DNA of 64,000 nucleotides from Amphirosellinia nigrospora (lineage: Eukaryota; Ascomycota; Sordariomycetes; Xylariales; Xylariaceae). The translations under genes were made by a program, and so were the position numbers. The stretch spans positions 2,604,001-2,668,000 of the forward strand of contig SCHM01000002.1 in the NCBI GenBank assembly GCA_004123355.1, read 5' to 3'. This document shows, one piece after another, positions 23,576-34,704 of the stretch. Under the pieces are notes generated by a model. That model saw nothing but the letters and a program-made list of their open reading frames with translations. It searched no databases and had not been told where the DNA came from. Position 1 is the first letter of the stretch. Every line of letters begins with the position of its first letter.

Positions 23576-25060
23576 ATGGCCCTCAGGGCCTTCTCCAGCC
23601 GCATCCCAGCGGCCCATCACCTCGCGAGAGTGAGATGGACGCAGAACCAATTCATAATACCACGATCCCGATTCTTCTCCGTTAAGGACGTTTCCAGCCC
23701 ATCGAATTTGGTCCAAATCTACATATCGCGGATCACAGATCCATATATAAACCTTTCGATCGAGCACTTCCTGCTCCAGCATTCACATCCCGAATCCGTG
23801 GTTCTGCTGCTGTACACGAACCGCCCCTGCGTCGTCATCGGGCGGAACCAGAACCCCTGGGTCGAGGTGAATCTAGGCCTGGCCAACCGGCGCGGCATCC
23901 TCAGGGAGCTTCGGGCGGGAGCAGATCCCGCAACGATAACAAATGAGGCGCCAGCGGTGAAAGACGCCCCGAACCAAACAACACCAAGCAAAGCGGAGGC
24001 GGAAAGCGACCCGGACGACATCCTCCTCGTGCGCCGGCGGTCGGGCGGTGGGACAGTGTTCCACGACGCGGGCAACGTGAACTACAGCGTGATCTGCCCG
24101 GCGGGCATTTTCGACCGTGACAGGCACGCCGAGATGGTCGTGCGCGCGCTCAAGGGGCGGCTGCGGAAGAAGAACGTGCGCGTCAACGAGCGGCACGACA
24201 TCGTGCTCGACGTCGCCTCCTCCTCCTCCTCCCTCTCACCTAGTAACAACGACGAAGACGGCGCCCCATGACCTGGGTCAGCGTGAAACCCTTCAAGATC
24301 TCCGGGTCCGCGTACAAGCTGACGCGCGCGCGCGCGCTGCACCACGGCACCTGTCTCCTCGCCTCGCCGCACCTCCCCTTCCTCGGCCGGCTCCTCCGGT
24401 CGCCCGCGGCGCCGTACATCAAGGCGCGCGGCGTCGAGAGCGTGCGGTCGCCCGTGCGCAACATCGGGGTGTCGTCCAACGCCGAGTTCGAGGACGCCGT
24501 CGTCGCCGAGTTCCGGGCCATGTATGAGACGCCTCCTCCTCTTCCGAGGGAGCTCGCCGCCGCGCAGGTGCAGGTGCAGGTGCAGGTGCAGGTCCTGGAC
24601 GACGCCGCCGCGCTCGTGCGGGAGATCCCCGAGCTCCGCGCCGGCGTCGCCGAGCTGCGGTCGCGCGACTGGATCTACGCGCAGACGCCGCAGTTCGCCT
24701 TCTCCTCGCACCCGACGGCCGACGACCCGCGGCCGCGGCCCGACCTGCCCACGGACCTGCCGTCGTCCTTCTTCCCGCGCCGCGGAACTCGGCGACCCGG
24801 CGGACGCGGCAGCGGCAGCGGCAGCAGCACATGCGCCCGGTCTCCAGATGACTGTGCGGCATGGGCAGATCACCGAGGTTGCTCCTCCTCTCGGCACGGA
24901 TCCCGAAAGTAGCGCTGCGAAATTGACTGGGAATATCAATCTAGTCGACTCCTTAAAAGGTCTATGTCTACACGACATCCACGACTGGCGTACGCACATC
25001 GGCGGCGAGAACGAAAGTGTGGGACTGTGGCTGAACCGAATCTTCGGTGTCGGGGAATAG
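23576..25060 (+). CDS. aim22: Lipoate-protein ligase A-like, mitochondrial (Aim22 family)
   Basis: Apparently one exon of about 495 codons. The first 40 residues (MALRAFSSRIPAAHHLARVR) are basic, Ser/Ala-rich and without acids, as in a mitochondrial presequence. Then follow the LplA-fold blocks ITDPYINLSIEHFLLQ, LLYTNRPCVVIGRNQNPW, LVRRRSGGGTVFHDAGNVNY (ligand-binding GGGTVFHD), KPFKISGSAYKL (the catalytic-type Lys region) and HHGTCLL. The family attaches lipoate to E2 and H subunits of mitochondrial dehydrogenases. The coding region carries low-complexity inserts: PNQTTPSKAEAESDPDD, a Ser run, a VQ repeat and an Ala run near 24805-24830. Single bases appear lost near 24264-24270 and 24775-24790. 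GC content is very high. Confidence 0.88.
24565..24594 (+). repeat. CAGGTG hexamer microsatellite inside the lipoate ligase gene
   Basis: Five tandem hexamers (four CAGGTG and one CAGGTC) coding for Gln-Val repeats. A second triplet-type repeat, GCAGCG/GCA, lies at about 24807-24830 and codes for Ala. Confidence 0.85.
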
Positions 25061-25337
25061 AAATTTTATGAGAAGAGCGACTGGAATTCCCAAACAGAAA
25101 CACCAGGGTCCTAACTCCTTGTCAACTAAGATCTGGCATATTGATTCCATGCTCAAAATTGGGTTAAAATATACATATGTACTATAACGACAGCCAACGC
25201 ATTTGATACAGGACAAAGGCGACTGCTCAACGAGGACGGGACCCTAAAGAAAGCAGAAAGATGTGGAGATAAACAGATACCCCCCAGTCATATACTGTAT
25301 CATAGTTTATTGTAAATTATATACGACACAATATCCC

Positions 25338-28300
25338 TCATTCAAGCCCATTAGCCCCCATCACACCCTGACCAAACCACTGAGCGACGGTCTTGAAGCG
25401 CTCATCGCCTTTGCTGAGTGCATCACGGAAAAGATCATGACGCTCAGCCCGTTCCTGTCCACGTTTCATAGCCCTCACGGCAGCGTTGTTCGCAGCACAG
25501 ACAGGACACTCAGTCTTGTCGTTTCCATCACCATCGCCAGCAGAGCTATCAACCTTGAGACACCGCTGGTGAAAACTATGCTTACATAAGAAGTGCACGA
25601 CCGGCAGATCCAGCGGGGCGCCACATCCCGGACACCTCTGGGCTTGGAAGACAGCGGGTTTACTGCCGAGCTCCACAATCTCGACGCGCTTTTGCTCAGT
25701 TTCTTTCCGAAATGAAGCGATCTGCCGTTTGTTGGCGGAAATTTCGCGGCGTTCGCGCGTAATTGTCTCGTGTAGGTAAGGCTTGATCATACCCATCGTA
25801 GCGACAGCATTAGAGCCTAGGGTCTGGATGACCTGCAGCGGCGCCATTAGGCCATCAGCGTCGATTTTCTTCAGGACGTCCGCAAGCTCTTCGGGGCCCG
25901 CCTCATCTAGAATCTGCGGATCTGAGGTGAAATATGCTAGGGCCGCAGGGTAGAGCTGGGGTTCTCGCGGTCCATATTTCCATAGTGCTCTAATAGCCTC
26001 CACTGGTGTCTTTCGCTGAGGTGTAGGAACGGAAGATGTCAAAGAGAAGGCCCGATTGCTCTTTCACAAGTGTCGTACCATCGCGGAAATCAGAGAGATG
26101 GGACAAAGAAGCACATTTGAGTTCTCGATAGGTATGTCGTGCCCTTCTATGAGCTTTTTCGCCTTGAGCTCCCATTCTTCTTTCTGCACCTTTCCCGTTT
26201 TCGCTTTGTGAGGTACATTTCAAACAACGTTGTATAAATATCGGCCATATCCCTATCTCCGAGCGAATCGGATTTGAGACAAGCCTCGAGGAAAATGATG
26301 AACTCGTCAGGGTGGTCAATAAATGACGAAAATGCAGAACGAGGTGGCGGGTATATTTTGCAAAAGAATCATCATCTTCCTCAGCTTCTGGAGCGCCTTG
26401 TTCCGCTACTGGTTGGTTATCCCTTGTCTGACCGGCGAAGGAACGGTCGGAGTGCCCATGTATGGTAGTGGTAGTAGGCTCGTAAGATTTTGAATAGCAT
26501 TGGTAGCGCCAGCTGCGAACGGTTTCCAGACGAGACCGGGACTTCTTCTTCTACTGTCGTGTGTACTTTGGCTTGTATTTGCCCGTATAATAATCAATGA
26601 AAAACTCGGCCGTACTATCAGGGCAATGCCCCAGTAATACCCTAGCATATTTCATCAAACAAGAATAGGCCTACGGATGGTTAGTTATAACGTTGTGCCG
26701 AAGGACTAGGATGACCAACTGTTTCAGCATCAAGGTGCCAGATAAAATCTAGCGCCTCGGAATAACACTTCGAGTCTTCGATCAGGATATCCACGACCAG
26801 GTCACTCTCGCCGTGCTTTGTCGCGAGGTATGCCGCTTGCTCGAAGTAGCCACCTTGCCTACACATATTAATCGCCGTTTCCAAGTCAAACCTCAAATCA
26901 CCCTCGGATCTGATGAATTTCTCGAGCTTCTCGACATCTTTAAGTTTTGCGTAGCAATTAAGCAATAGCGTGGTGTGGTCAGCTGTTGCTTTATGATGCT
27001 GATGCAGTTCTTCGAGATATTCGATAAGGTTATGTATTCTTGTGTATCAAGAAACTTCAAGATTGTTAGAGGCATAAACCAGATATCCAGATATTATTTA
27101 GGAGACTTTACCTTGCGAATGACTTGAGATGGCTCCGTGTTGTCGATTGCTTTGATATATTGGCCATGGCGCTGTCGTAGTCGCCCTTCTGGTATAAATG
27201 ATCACCATACCTCCTGTAAATAACGGTTTGTTGCTGCATGCCCATGCCAGTTTTCTGCGCCAGACTAATAGCAAGAGGAAACAGGTTCTCTGATACAGAA
27301 GCTCGAGCCTTTGCTGTAGCGACTCTCGGTACCTGTTGATCTGGCTACTATTAGCACACGTGTTATTCGCACCCTCGACGGTTGCTCCTTACTTTGCCAT
27401 CCTGGGTCAATATGAATAGATCCCCCCAAATCTGAAAAAGGGCTTTCACTGGTGAAATAAGCGTCTCCGAGTGAGCCACTATTTGCAATTGTGGATCGAT
27501 CATTGTAAAGGTAGCGGCGCTGAATAATGATTCTGTACTCGCACCACCAAATCGCCTCCTGATATTCTCCGAAGGGCCATTTTTAGAAGAGGTAGGCGGC
27601 GAAACGAGGGCAACATAGTCCTCGAATGTCGACGCCAGCGTAGTAGCTCCGTCATTCGCAAAGCAAAGCCTCTGCCGTCAATCGTGTAGTAGTACACAGC
27701 ATCTTCCCGAACTACAATAATATCGCCCGTTTTCTTGTTTACCGTCATGCATCCTGCGGCGCATCCCGAGTCTTCGACGGTTCGTGGCGGTTGCCCGCGC
27801 CCAGTACCCGTAATGACAAGCTTCAATAGCTTCGAGGTAGTGGCAACGAAAAGCGTGGTCAGTTTTGGGTCGGACACAAACTCAACTCCGGTAATCGGCT
27901 CCTCGGACTCGTATACGACTCTCGTTTCGTGCCTCGATCGTGTATTAAATCGCCCCGTATCACCGTAACCGCCCCGTTTGCGAAGCCCACTGCGAGCTGA
28001 GAGAGATCGTCGAGGGCGGTGAAGGCTGATATCTACGACAGCTATAGTTAGCATATGAGAGCAGCGTAGGATACCGGAGCACGCACCGGGAACTGTTTGC
28101 GCCCGTTCGATATGTTGATGGTGCTCAGACAGGTAGGCAGCCCTGTCTTTTTGACAGGCTTATCGAGTGCCCAGACCTTAAGGACCGGCTCGTTGCTCAG
28201 GTCCTCCTATCCCTAGTTAGCTTCAAGGCGTCTCCTTGGCAATATGCCGTAATACTGCATACCGAGACAGTGACTAATAGGCTCGTGCCCTCGACCTGGC

Positions 28301-28597
28301 GCATGTGGTGATGCGCCCCGTTTCGTGTGCGTGGAAGCTGCGGACAACTTTCCAGCTAGGCCCGATGATGCGCACGTATCCATTGTCGCTGCCGAGGAAC
28401 AGGCTCTCTGAACCGGAGCACACGCTAGATGTCTCGTTATTCTCGAAGAATGATCGCGTCTCGTCGTCGCCGAGCTTGACCTGGCCGACTCGAAGAAGTC
28501 AAATGCTTTCCACTGAGAGGCGAACGCGTTAGCCACAATCAGCCTTGGCAGGCCGTTACAGCACTATTAGGAAGATACATTACTAAAGCAAAGCCAT
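25338..28597 (-). CDS. vps11: Vps11/Pep5, RING subunit of HOPS/CORVET tethering complexes
   Basis: Minus strand, stop at 25338; the start near 28597 is uncertain. N-terminal blade repeats begin WKAFDFFE and continue with LGDDETRSFFENNETSSVCS, SESLFLGSDNGYVRIIGPSW, ITGVEFVSDPKLTTLFVATT, VEDSGCAAGCMTVNKKTGDI and VYYYTIDGRGFA. A helical clathrin-type middle follows (CYAKLKDVEKLEKFIR, AINMCRQGGYFEQAAYLATK, EDSKCYSEALDFI). The C-terminus has a RING-H2-like finger, CPGCGAPLDLPVVHFLCKHS, closing with ECPVC. Vps11 is a scaffold subunit of vacuole and endosome tethering. Several introns are present, and conserved blocks switch frame by one base at several places (for example near 28486, 28312 and 27620). 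The gene is tandem with mlh3. Confidence 0.85.
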
Positions 28598-29045
28598 GGT
28601 GCATACTTCGATTCGCGCAATAACTATGGGGGCATTTTCGAGACCTACTTCTTCATATCTCTGCCTACAACCGGAGCTTCAACGAGGAGTGTCGATGCTC
28701 CCACGTCACAGGGTCGCGCCAAGCCTTATAGCATGAAGCTAGTATTGTGGCAGTGCAGAACAGATGTGTGGCTTGAGTGGTACGGGTGCGATGCCTACTT
28801 ATACATCCAAGCATCGTTAATACAACAATAAAAATACAGAGGATCGCTTTCAACGTAGTCTAAATCCAAATTTTATTATTCGTAAAAGATAGGGTATCTC
28901 TCTATGCGCCAATCAAAATACAAATGATGCCAATTGATCATATCTCACGTGATTTTTGTCTATCCGTCGGTAGCCCATCTCTTGAACGCGTTCCTAAAGG
29001 AATCAGCTGGCTTTCGTTCATTTGAGGTGTAAGTCATATCACTGC
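28598..29045. other. Intergenic region, vps11 5' end/mlh3 3' end
   Basis: About 450 bp, moderately AT-rich. A 62-codon hydrophobic frame on the minus strand (28665-28853) has no support. Should contain the vps11 promoter. Confidence 0.45.
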
Positions 29046-31849
29046 CTAGGTCACTAGCGGTACCATCGATGGTCGACCATGAGCGCATTGAAACGGGAAC
29101 ACGCAATCTCCAAGCCGCTTCAGTAGATCTGCGCACTCCTCTTGGGACAGGGCGTCATTGAACATAATAGAGCTGCGACACGCCCTGGAGTTAATCATGT
29201 CCAAGATGCCTTCAGGGCAAGCATGGAAGTTGGTAATCCAGTGCGATGTGGTAGCCTCGCCATCTTGGGTGCTGGGCTCTCTCACGGAGCGTCACGGTGG
29301 TTATGCTCATCACTTTTCCAGGCTTCTTTCCTGAGAAGGTCGATTAGGAGGCGTGGCTCAAGTCGACATCGCTCGGCTATGCTTGGTGGTAACCGTCACT
29401 TCGATTTGCCCGTGCCCAACATTTACAGTGACGCCGACGCGGTAATGATATACCCCAGCGAGAAAAGTGTGCCACTGTACGTTCGAGCTGTGCCGCATCT
29501 CTAACGGAAACATCAAATTTCAATGACCGTTCCAACAGCTCTGTACACACCATAGTATAGTCGCCCGTGTTCACGAAGTAATCTTTCATTAGCGACTCAA
29601 CTCGGCATCTTTCATCCGCGGCATGCTGATCAATAAGTACCAAAAGGGATGCCGTGAACGCGGCACTTCAGATCCATTAGAATATGAATCGACCGGAGTC
29701 TTGGCAAAAATGAATTTCGGTCGACTTGGGCAATGACCTCAGCCCTGCGCAACGAGTCTTTGGATAATCGAGCCTGTATAGATGCCCCTACTTCCGGAGA
29801 GCCTTGAAACCAGGTGCTACATCCAAAAGGTTGCATGGATCGGCACAAACTGTTCTCGTCGCTGCAAGCACTGGGAATGCGCGGCTCTGTCGTCTTGAAA
29901 ACGGGGTTTTTCGCAAGATGATAGTAGCTCCCTCGCCCACACATTCCGATCTGTATCTAGGGTTGAGTTATTGTATGTTTGGACTCGTTTGCTAAGTACC
30001 GAATTGGGTTTTGATGTCTTTCTTTGGGGGTGGCGTTTGATGGTGGTATGATGAAGCCAGTTTTCGGGTCAATGATTGAAATTTCTTTCGTAACTGGATT
30101 TGTCCACGTAAGATCGTTATTTGAGACCTCCTTTTCAAGACTTGTAGATTGAAGCTCTTGGTCGGTGTTGTGGCCCATAGGGTCTGCTATAACAAAAGGC
30201 GCCCGTACCAGCCTTCCATCAGGGCCAAATAGAGGGGGCACGGAATGACAGTTCCTTGTGTGTTTGTCTGGACTTGTCGTCCTAGACGCACCAGGAGTTG
30301 AATGTACATACCCCGTGGGCTCCCCATCAGCCGTCTTGTCACATAACACCTGCGCTGAACTGGATTTGATTCGAGCCCAGAAGTCGAAAGGCGACTGCGG
30401 TCGTGAACGTAAGCCGCGATCGCAACGAATGCTTAATCGTGTAGTGACGAGGTCCCCAACAAGCTGTTCCTTACGAGCTCTAGTTGCGGATGATGTTGAT
30501 TTCAGATCATGTCCACTCGTTAGGCGCCTTTTGGGCGAGTCTGGTCTCGAGGTTTTATTGGATATGTCTTCCCTTGCATTCCTCACTCGTTTTGGGCGAA
30601 AGTTGTATTTCTTCAAAATTCGTAGGCCACTGCCTTCAATACGTCGACTATGGCCGCCAGGTTTCCGTGACGCTCGTTCAAAACTTCATCCATCTCTTTC
30701 AAGTTAACGGAATTTTTGGATTCGCTAATATGAATTTTGATGTAGAACATTGGCCAACGATCTACACCCTTTCGGCCTCTGAGTTCTTGGCCAGTGAACT
30801 TGTTTCTCGGGTATTGTCCGTCTTCTGGTCCATTATCATGAACATCGGCCTTCGAGTTCTCCATTTCTTCTACGCCGTAGCTCGAATTTGAAAAGACTCT
30901 GTTGATTTCCTCGTATAGCACATTTGAGCCATGTTCATTAGGCACTGGGCGAATTCCTATGCTGATGAACTGGATGCGTCTTGTTGCGATGGGATACAGA
31001 GACACTGCACCGGTAACTAAGAGGTTACCAGCCGAGGCCTTCAGAGGAACCCAAGTCTCTGACTTCTGTTCATCAGATAGTTGAGCTTGATACAAGATCT
31101 TGGACACCTTTGTTGGCCAACTCAAGCCCAGACCATTCCCTTTGTTGATGGCTTTGGCTGCTACGGATCGAAAACGTCCAGCGGTTGGTAGATTCACGAA
31201 CCGATATAGCAATGCGAGTATCCCATGCGAGCATAAAGGCGACCACATCCCGTTTAAGTGTTTCCCAGTGTTTAGAGTGTATCCCCTTCTCTGCGTCAAT
31301 GGCTCTCTGTTTCACCCTGACCGCCATTGAGCCGAAAAGGTCCCGGACTGTCACTCTCGTGCCATGAGGAAAAGCCAATATCCTCTGATCTGGGAGCGAA
31401 GGGATGGCGAGCTAAGACATCCGAATTATGGATTTGAATCGAATTATGAGTATGATACTTCTGGTATGAGAATGATAGAAAGCAATGATAAGGAAGCTAA
31501 TGAGGCTAAGAAAGTGCCATCCTTTCCGTGAATAGCTTCATGCGCGGGTATTTAGAAGTGACTTACACAAGCTATTAGCCAAACAACATTTTTACGTCAC
31601 AAAGATAATCCGGGCTTACAATGTAGCTTGCCTAACCGCCATTGGGCTTAAACTCAGCAGTAATATTCCCAGTCCATCATCCTCGACTGAGCAACTCCCT
31701 CGCGCATAATCTATAGATATAGTTACTTTGGTAGCTTCAGAATCAAGAGAGTTCTTGAATAAACCACAGACAACGCCGTTGAGACTCGTGATGGTAGTGG
31801 AGGATTTGATCTGAGCAATCACATCGTCTGGCAATGGCCGTATAGACAT
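29046..31849 (-). CDS. mlh3: Mlh3-like MutL homologue (mismatch repair / meiotic crossover)
   Basis: Start MSIRPLPDDVIAQIKSSTTI at 31849. The GHKL ATPase blocks follow: NGVVCGLFKNSLDSEATKV (motif I region with the catalytic acid and Asn), VEDDGLGI (motif II, DxGxG), then LAFPHGTRVTVRDLFGSMAV and AAFTASLLVLIDQHAADERC, the latter in the C-terminal domain. The end CPEGILDMINSRACRSSIMF, LSQEECADLLKRLGDCVFPF and CAHGRPSMVPLV is the MutL C-terminal tail that contacts the endonuclease site. I place it in the Mlh3 group rather than Pms1 from the start and the long poorly conserved linker (about 30000-30600). The frame shifts by single bases several times, for example near 31655 (after DDGLGI), 31170 and 30600. 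In known biology Mlh1-Mlh3 nicks recombination intermediates in meiosis. Confidence 0.82.
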
Positions 31850-32808
31850 TGCTACATGTATGAAAGGGATAGTATGCGCCACATAGCTATCATTTTGGCC
31901 GAGGCCAACAATAGCGGCTCGTCGTCCTCCGACTGCGAACTTGTGACACGTCGGAGCAGATGATTTCAAGCTGAGATCGGAAAGAGATCCACTCAAGATC
32001 TAGTCAGGACTGCAAGCAAACCTTAGCAGCAATGTGTTTAGGAAGGATTAGAAGCTATTCACCACACCATGTGAAAAAAAGGGAAGTTAGTCAAGACCAA
32101 GAACTTACTTGTGGATACCTCTCTAAATTACATACATATCTAGTACGTCGATACACTGTAGCTTGTACAAACTACTTCTGCCTCTAAGAAGCAGCTGATG
32201 ACGCAATTGACAGGGTTCTGAGAGTACCTCTATTCAACAATGAGGTAAGGTACTAAGCAAGTACCAGATCAACAAGTAGAATCTCATCAGCCTCGCATGT
32301 GCGCTCGAGGGTCTGTCTAGGCCAGGCCCAGGGACCCAGCGGGACGCGTCCGGGAAAGCATTGTTAGGTACAGGTGTACCCGCTACCTCCACATATGTAC
32401 CTAAAGATCCCCTAATTACTGTTGGGCTCCCCTGCGCAATACGTAGCTAACCCCGACGAGTTTGGGCCTTTCTCGGATTGACAACATCAACGACGATTGA
32501 ATGCTCCTCCCTCATTCTCCTCCCATGCCGGCCTAAATACCTTACTTGTACAGTAATGATCGGTGTCTGATCTTCCCGAATCTCCTATCGTGGCTGGTGC
32601 TCCAACCTTTTGGCACCATTGATCTCCCCGTCTCTGAGTTGGGTTGATCGCCAGGCTGGCATATTCTCTTTGTGCCGGACACGTCTTCATCACCACGGAC
32701 TTCACCACTAAGCACCACCGAACATCCACCCAGTTTGCGCCCAGGCTCTATCGCACATTTGACTTTCATCCGGCATTACCGAATCGCTCCTGATAAACTT
32801 GCTATCCG
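31850..32808. other. Divergent intergenic region, mlh3/Ser-rich protein
   Basis: About 960 bp. Contains several GTACCTA/TACGTA words (32245, 32360-32400) of the TAGGTA type. The last 300 bp are CT-rich and probably the leader of the downstream gene. No gene. Confidence 0.45.
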
Positions 32809-34144
32809 ATGCCAATGGCTATGACCGAGGCTTCTCCTCTCCCAGCCGGTATGTTGATACATTCCTCATTACGCTTCACAGTTCTTACCCAGAGCCATCT
32901 CCTACGCTACGATGCTTTCACATGCCCTCGCTATGCTTCATAGCAAGATAGACCTAACTCCAGTCGACCTAGACCATACCGAGCGCGCAGGTCGCCGACG
33001 GCCTTTTGCTACCTGGGTCAGGAAGCTCGCCAACTTCAAGAATGGATCATCGTCTACCGGGGCCGAAACGGCCACTCCAAGCGCGAGACCGCCCCCAAAG
33101 CCTCAAAGAAGCGACCATCGAAGAACAATAATCCGTACCCGCAGTCTGGCCGCATCGCCGTAAGATCACAGAGCAACCTATCGCGCTCGACCTCCCAAGC
33201 TGGCAGAAGCTCGAACCAGTCATTAAGTCAAAGCCGAGACTCGATCCCTTCGTCCGCCGACGGAGCTGCCCGCCAAACAACCGGTGCTCATTCCACCGCG
33301 CCCACGCTTTCCACAGCACATTCTATTCATGCGCCGTCACACATGGCATCTTCAGTCGCTGGAACGAGTCGAACCGCTGGCGGTAATCTTGATTCACGGA
33401 GAGGGGGAGATAGCACGTTTTCTTCGCCGGCTCCGTCAGTGCGGTCCCTGACAACCACACTCACAACTATTCAATCAATGGCTCCGAACGGTGGCGTCAA
33501 TGGCGGCAACACGACCAGCGGACATCTATCACACCACAACTCCCAGACTATACAGTTCTCTCAGCCCTTCCCTACAAACTCGCCTGCCTCGGCCATCCGC
33601 CGCATCTCGCCCCCCATGGCCATCCCACAACTTACAACTCCGCCACTGCCAATAATCTATTGACTGACAACGCCTCAATTCTGACGCTTGCTTCCTCTAG
33701 CAAGAGGCGACGCAGACGCTCCATGGATACCGATGCTTCTGTCCGAGCCCTTGCTCCATCATCAGTCTGGGGAGGCAGTCGCGAGAGCCTGCCGCTAAGC
33801 GTCCTTAGTGCCAATATGGATGGTATGCGGGACATTCCGCCGACTCCAGGTCTGCATCAGTCGACCTCGAGGATTGCAGGCAACGAGCGCACGAGCATAT
33901 ACTCGACTACCGGCATCGCACCAGCTCTTCCGGCGAACGCAACAGCCTCTACGCTGGCAAGCAGAGCATCGGGGATGGTGCGAGTATCCGCAGCGGTCTC
34001 CTCGGGCACGGCAGGGCTGACAGCGTCAGTGGGAGCGTTGGTGGCGTCAATAGCCCCTTGGTCAGCCCATTGGAGGTGTCCGAGAATCGACCCATCGAGG
34101 AGAAGCATGGAAACAGGATCGTGAAGGAGAAGGAGCTGGATTAA
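32809..34144 (+). CDS. Ser/Thr-rich low-complexity fungal protein of unknown function
   Basis: Starts MPMAMTEASPLPA, with a first intron (donor GTATGT at about 32850, acceptor near 32940). Exon 2 continues RPNSSRPRPYRARRSPTAFC, YLGQEARQLQEWIIVYRG and a basic KASKKRPSKNNNPYPQS stretch, followed by long Ser/Thr/Gly/Asn-rich disorder. The conserved core is NASILTLASSSKRRRRRSMD, DASVRALAPSSVWGGSRESL and PLSVLSANMDG, then GDGASIRSGLLGHGRADSVS and a short end EKHGNRIVKEKELD. Similar proteins are widespread in Pezizomycotina and, as I recall, often carry a channel name without evidence; no membrane span is seen here. The KRRRRR run could be a nuclear signal. Single-base frame changes occur near 33600 and 33820. 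Confidence 0.6.
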
Positions 34145-34704
34145 ATTCGGAAAAAGCGAATCACCCTTAGCCAGGTGTGTATCCGCTAAGTCCCCATACA
34201 ACAGAGGGGACTCCGATGGTTGCTTGTTCTAGGGCCAAGCCACATGATGTCCGCAACACGATTTCCTTTTTTTTTCTCGCGGTATCTAATTTTAAGGAGT
34301 AGAGAACCACTTTGGGGACGTTTTCTTACGAGGTTCGCTTCAGGTATGGAAGGGGCAAGGTATGCCGGTGGATGAGGCGTCGGGGTCGGATTGCGAACAT
34401 GATTATATTACTAGATACCCGAATTTTTGCTTTTTAGAGTCTCGAGTTTGCGATGGAGCTTCGTGTATCACAGGAGTGAGGTCAATCTTGTTGACTAGGT
34501 AGTGCCTTGCAGACACTTTTTCTAGATAGACTGCTATTTTGCACCCAAGCCAGCAAGTGGCAAGAACTACGACTCTCTCTCTCATCTCGAATCGTGATCA
34601 TAGGAAATTGTGATCAATTTGTCAGCTATTGTAGCCTTTAAATACAGTAGATTATTTGCATTCTCGATATGTGCAATCTTTCACTTCGTCTTCCTAAGTA
34701 GCGT
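34145..34704. other. Convergent intergenic region, Ser-rich gene/nitrilase
   Basis: 560 bp between converging 3' ends; contains a 10-T run near 34268. No gene is seen. Confidence 0.45.

Noticed and set aside
24082-24999. 305-codon minus-strand frame
   Set aside because: Antisense of the GC-rich lipoate ligase gene; composition alone keeps the frame open and no domain is visible.
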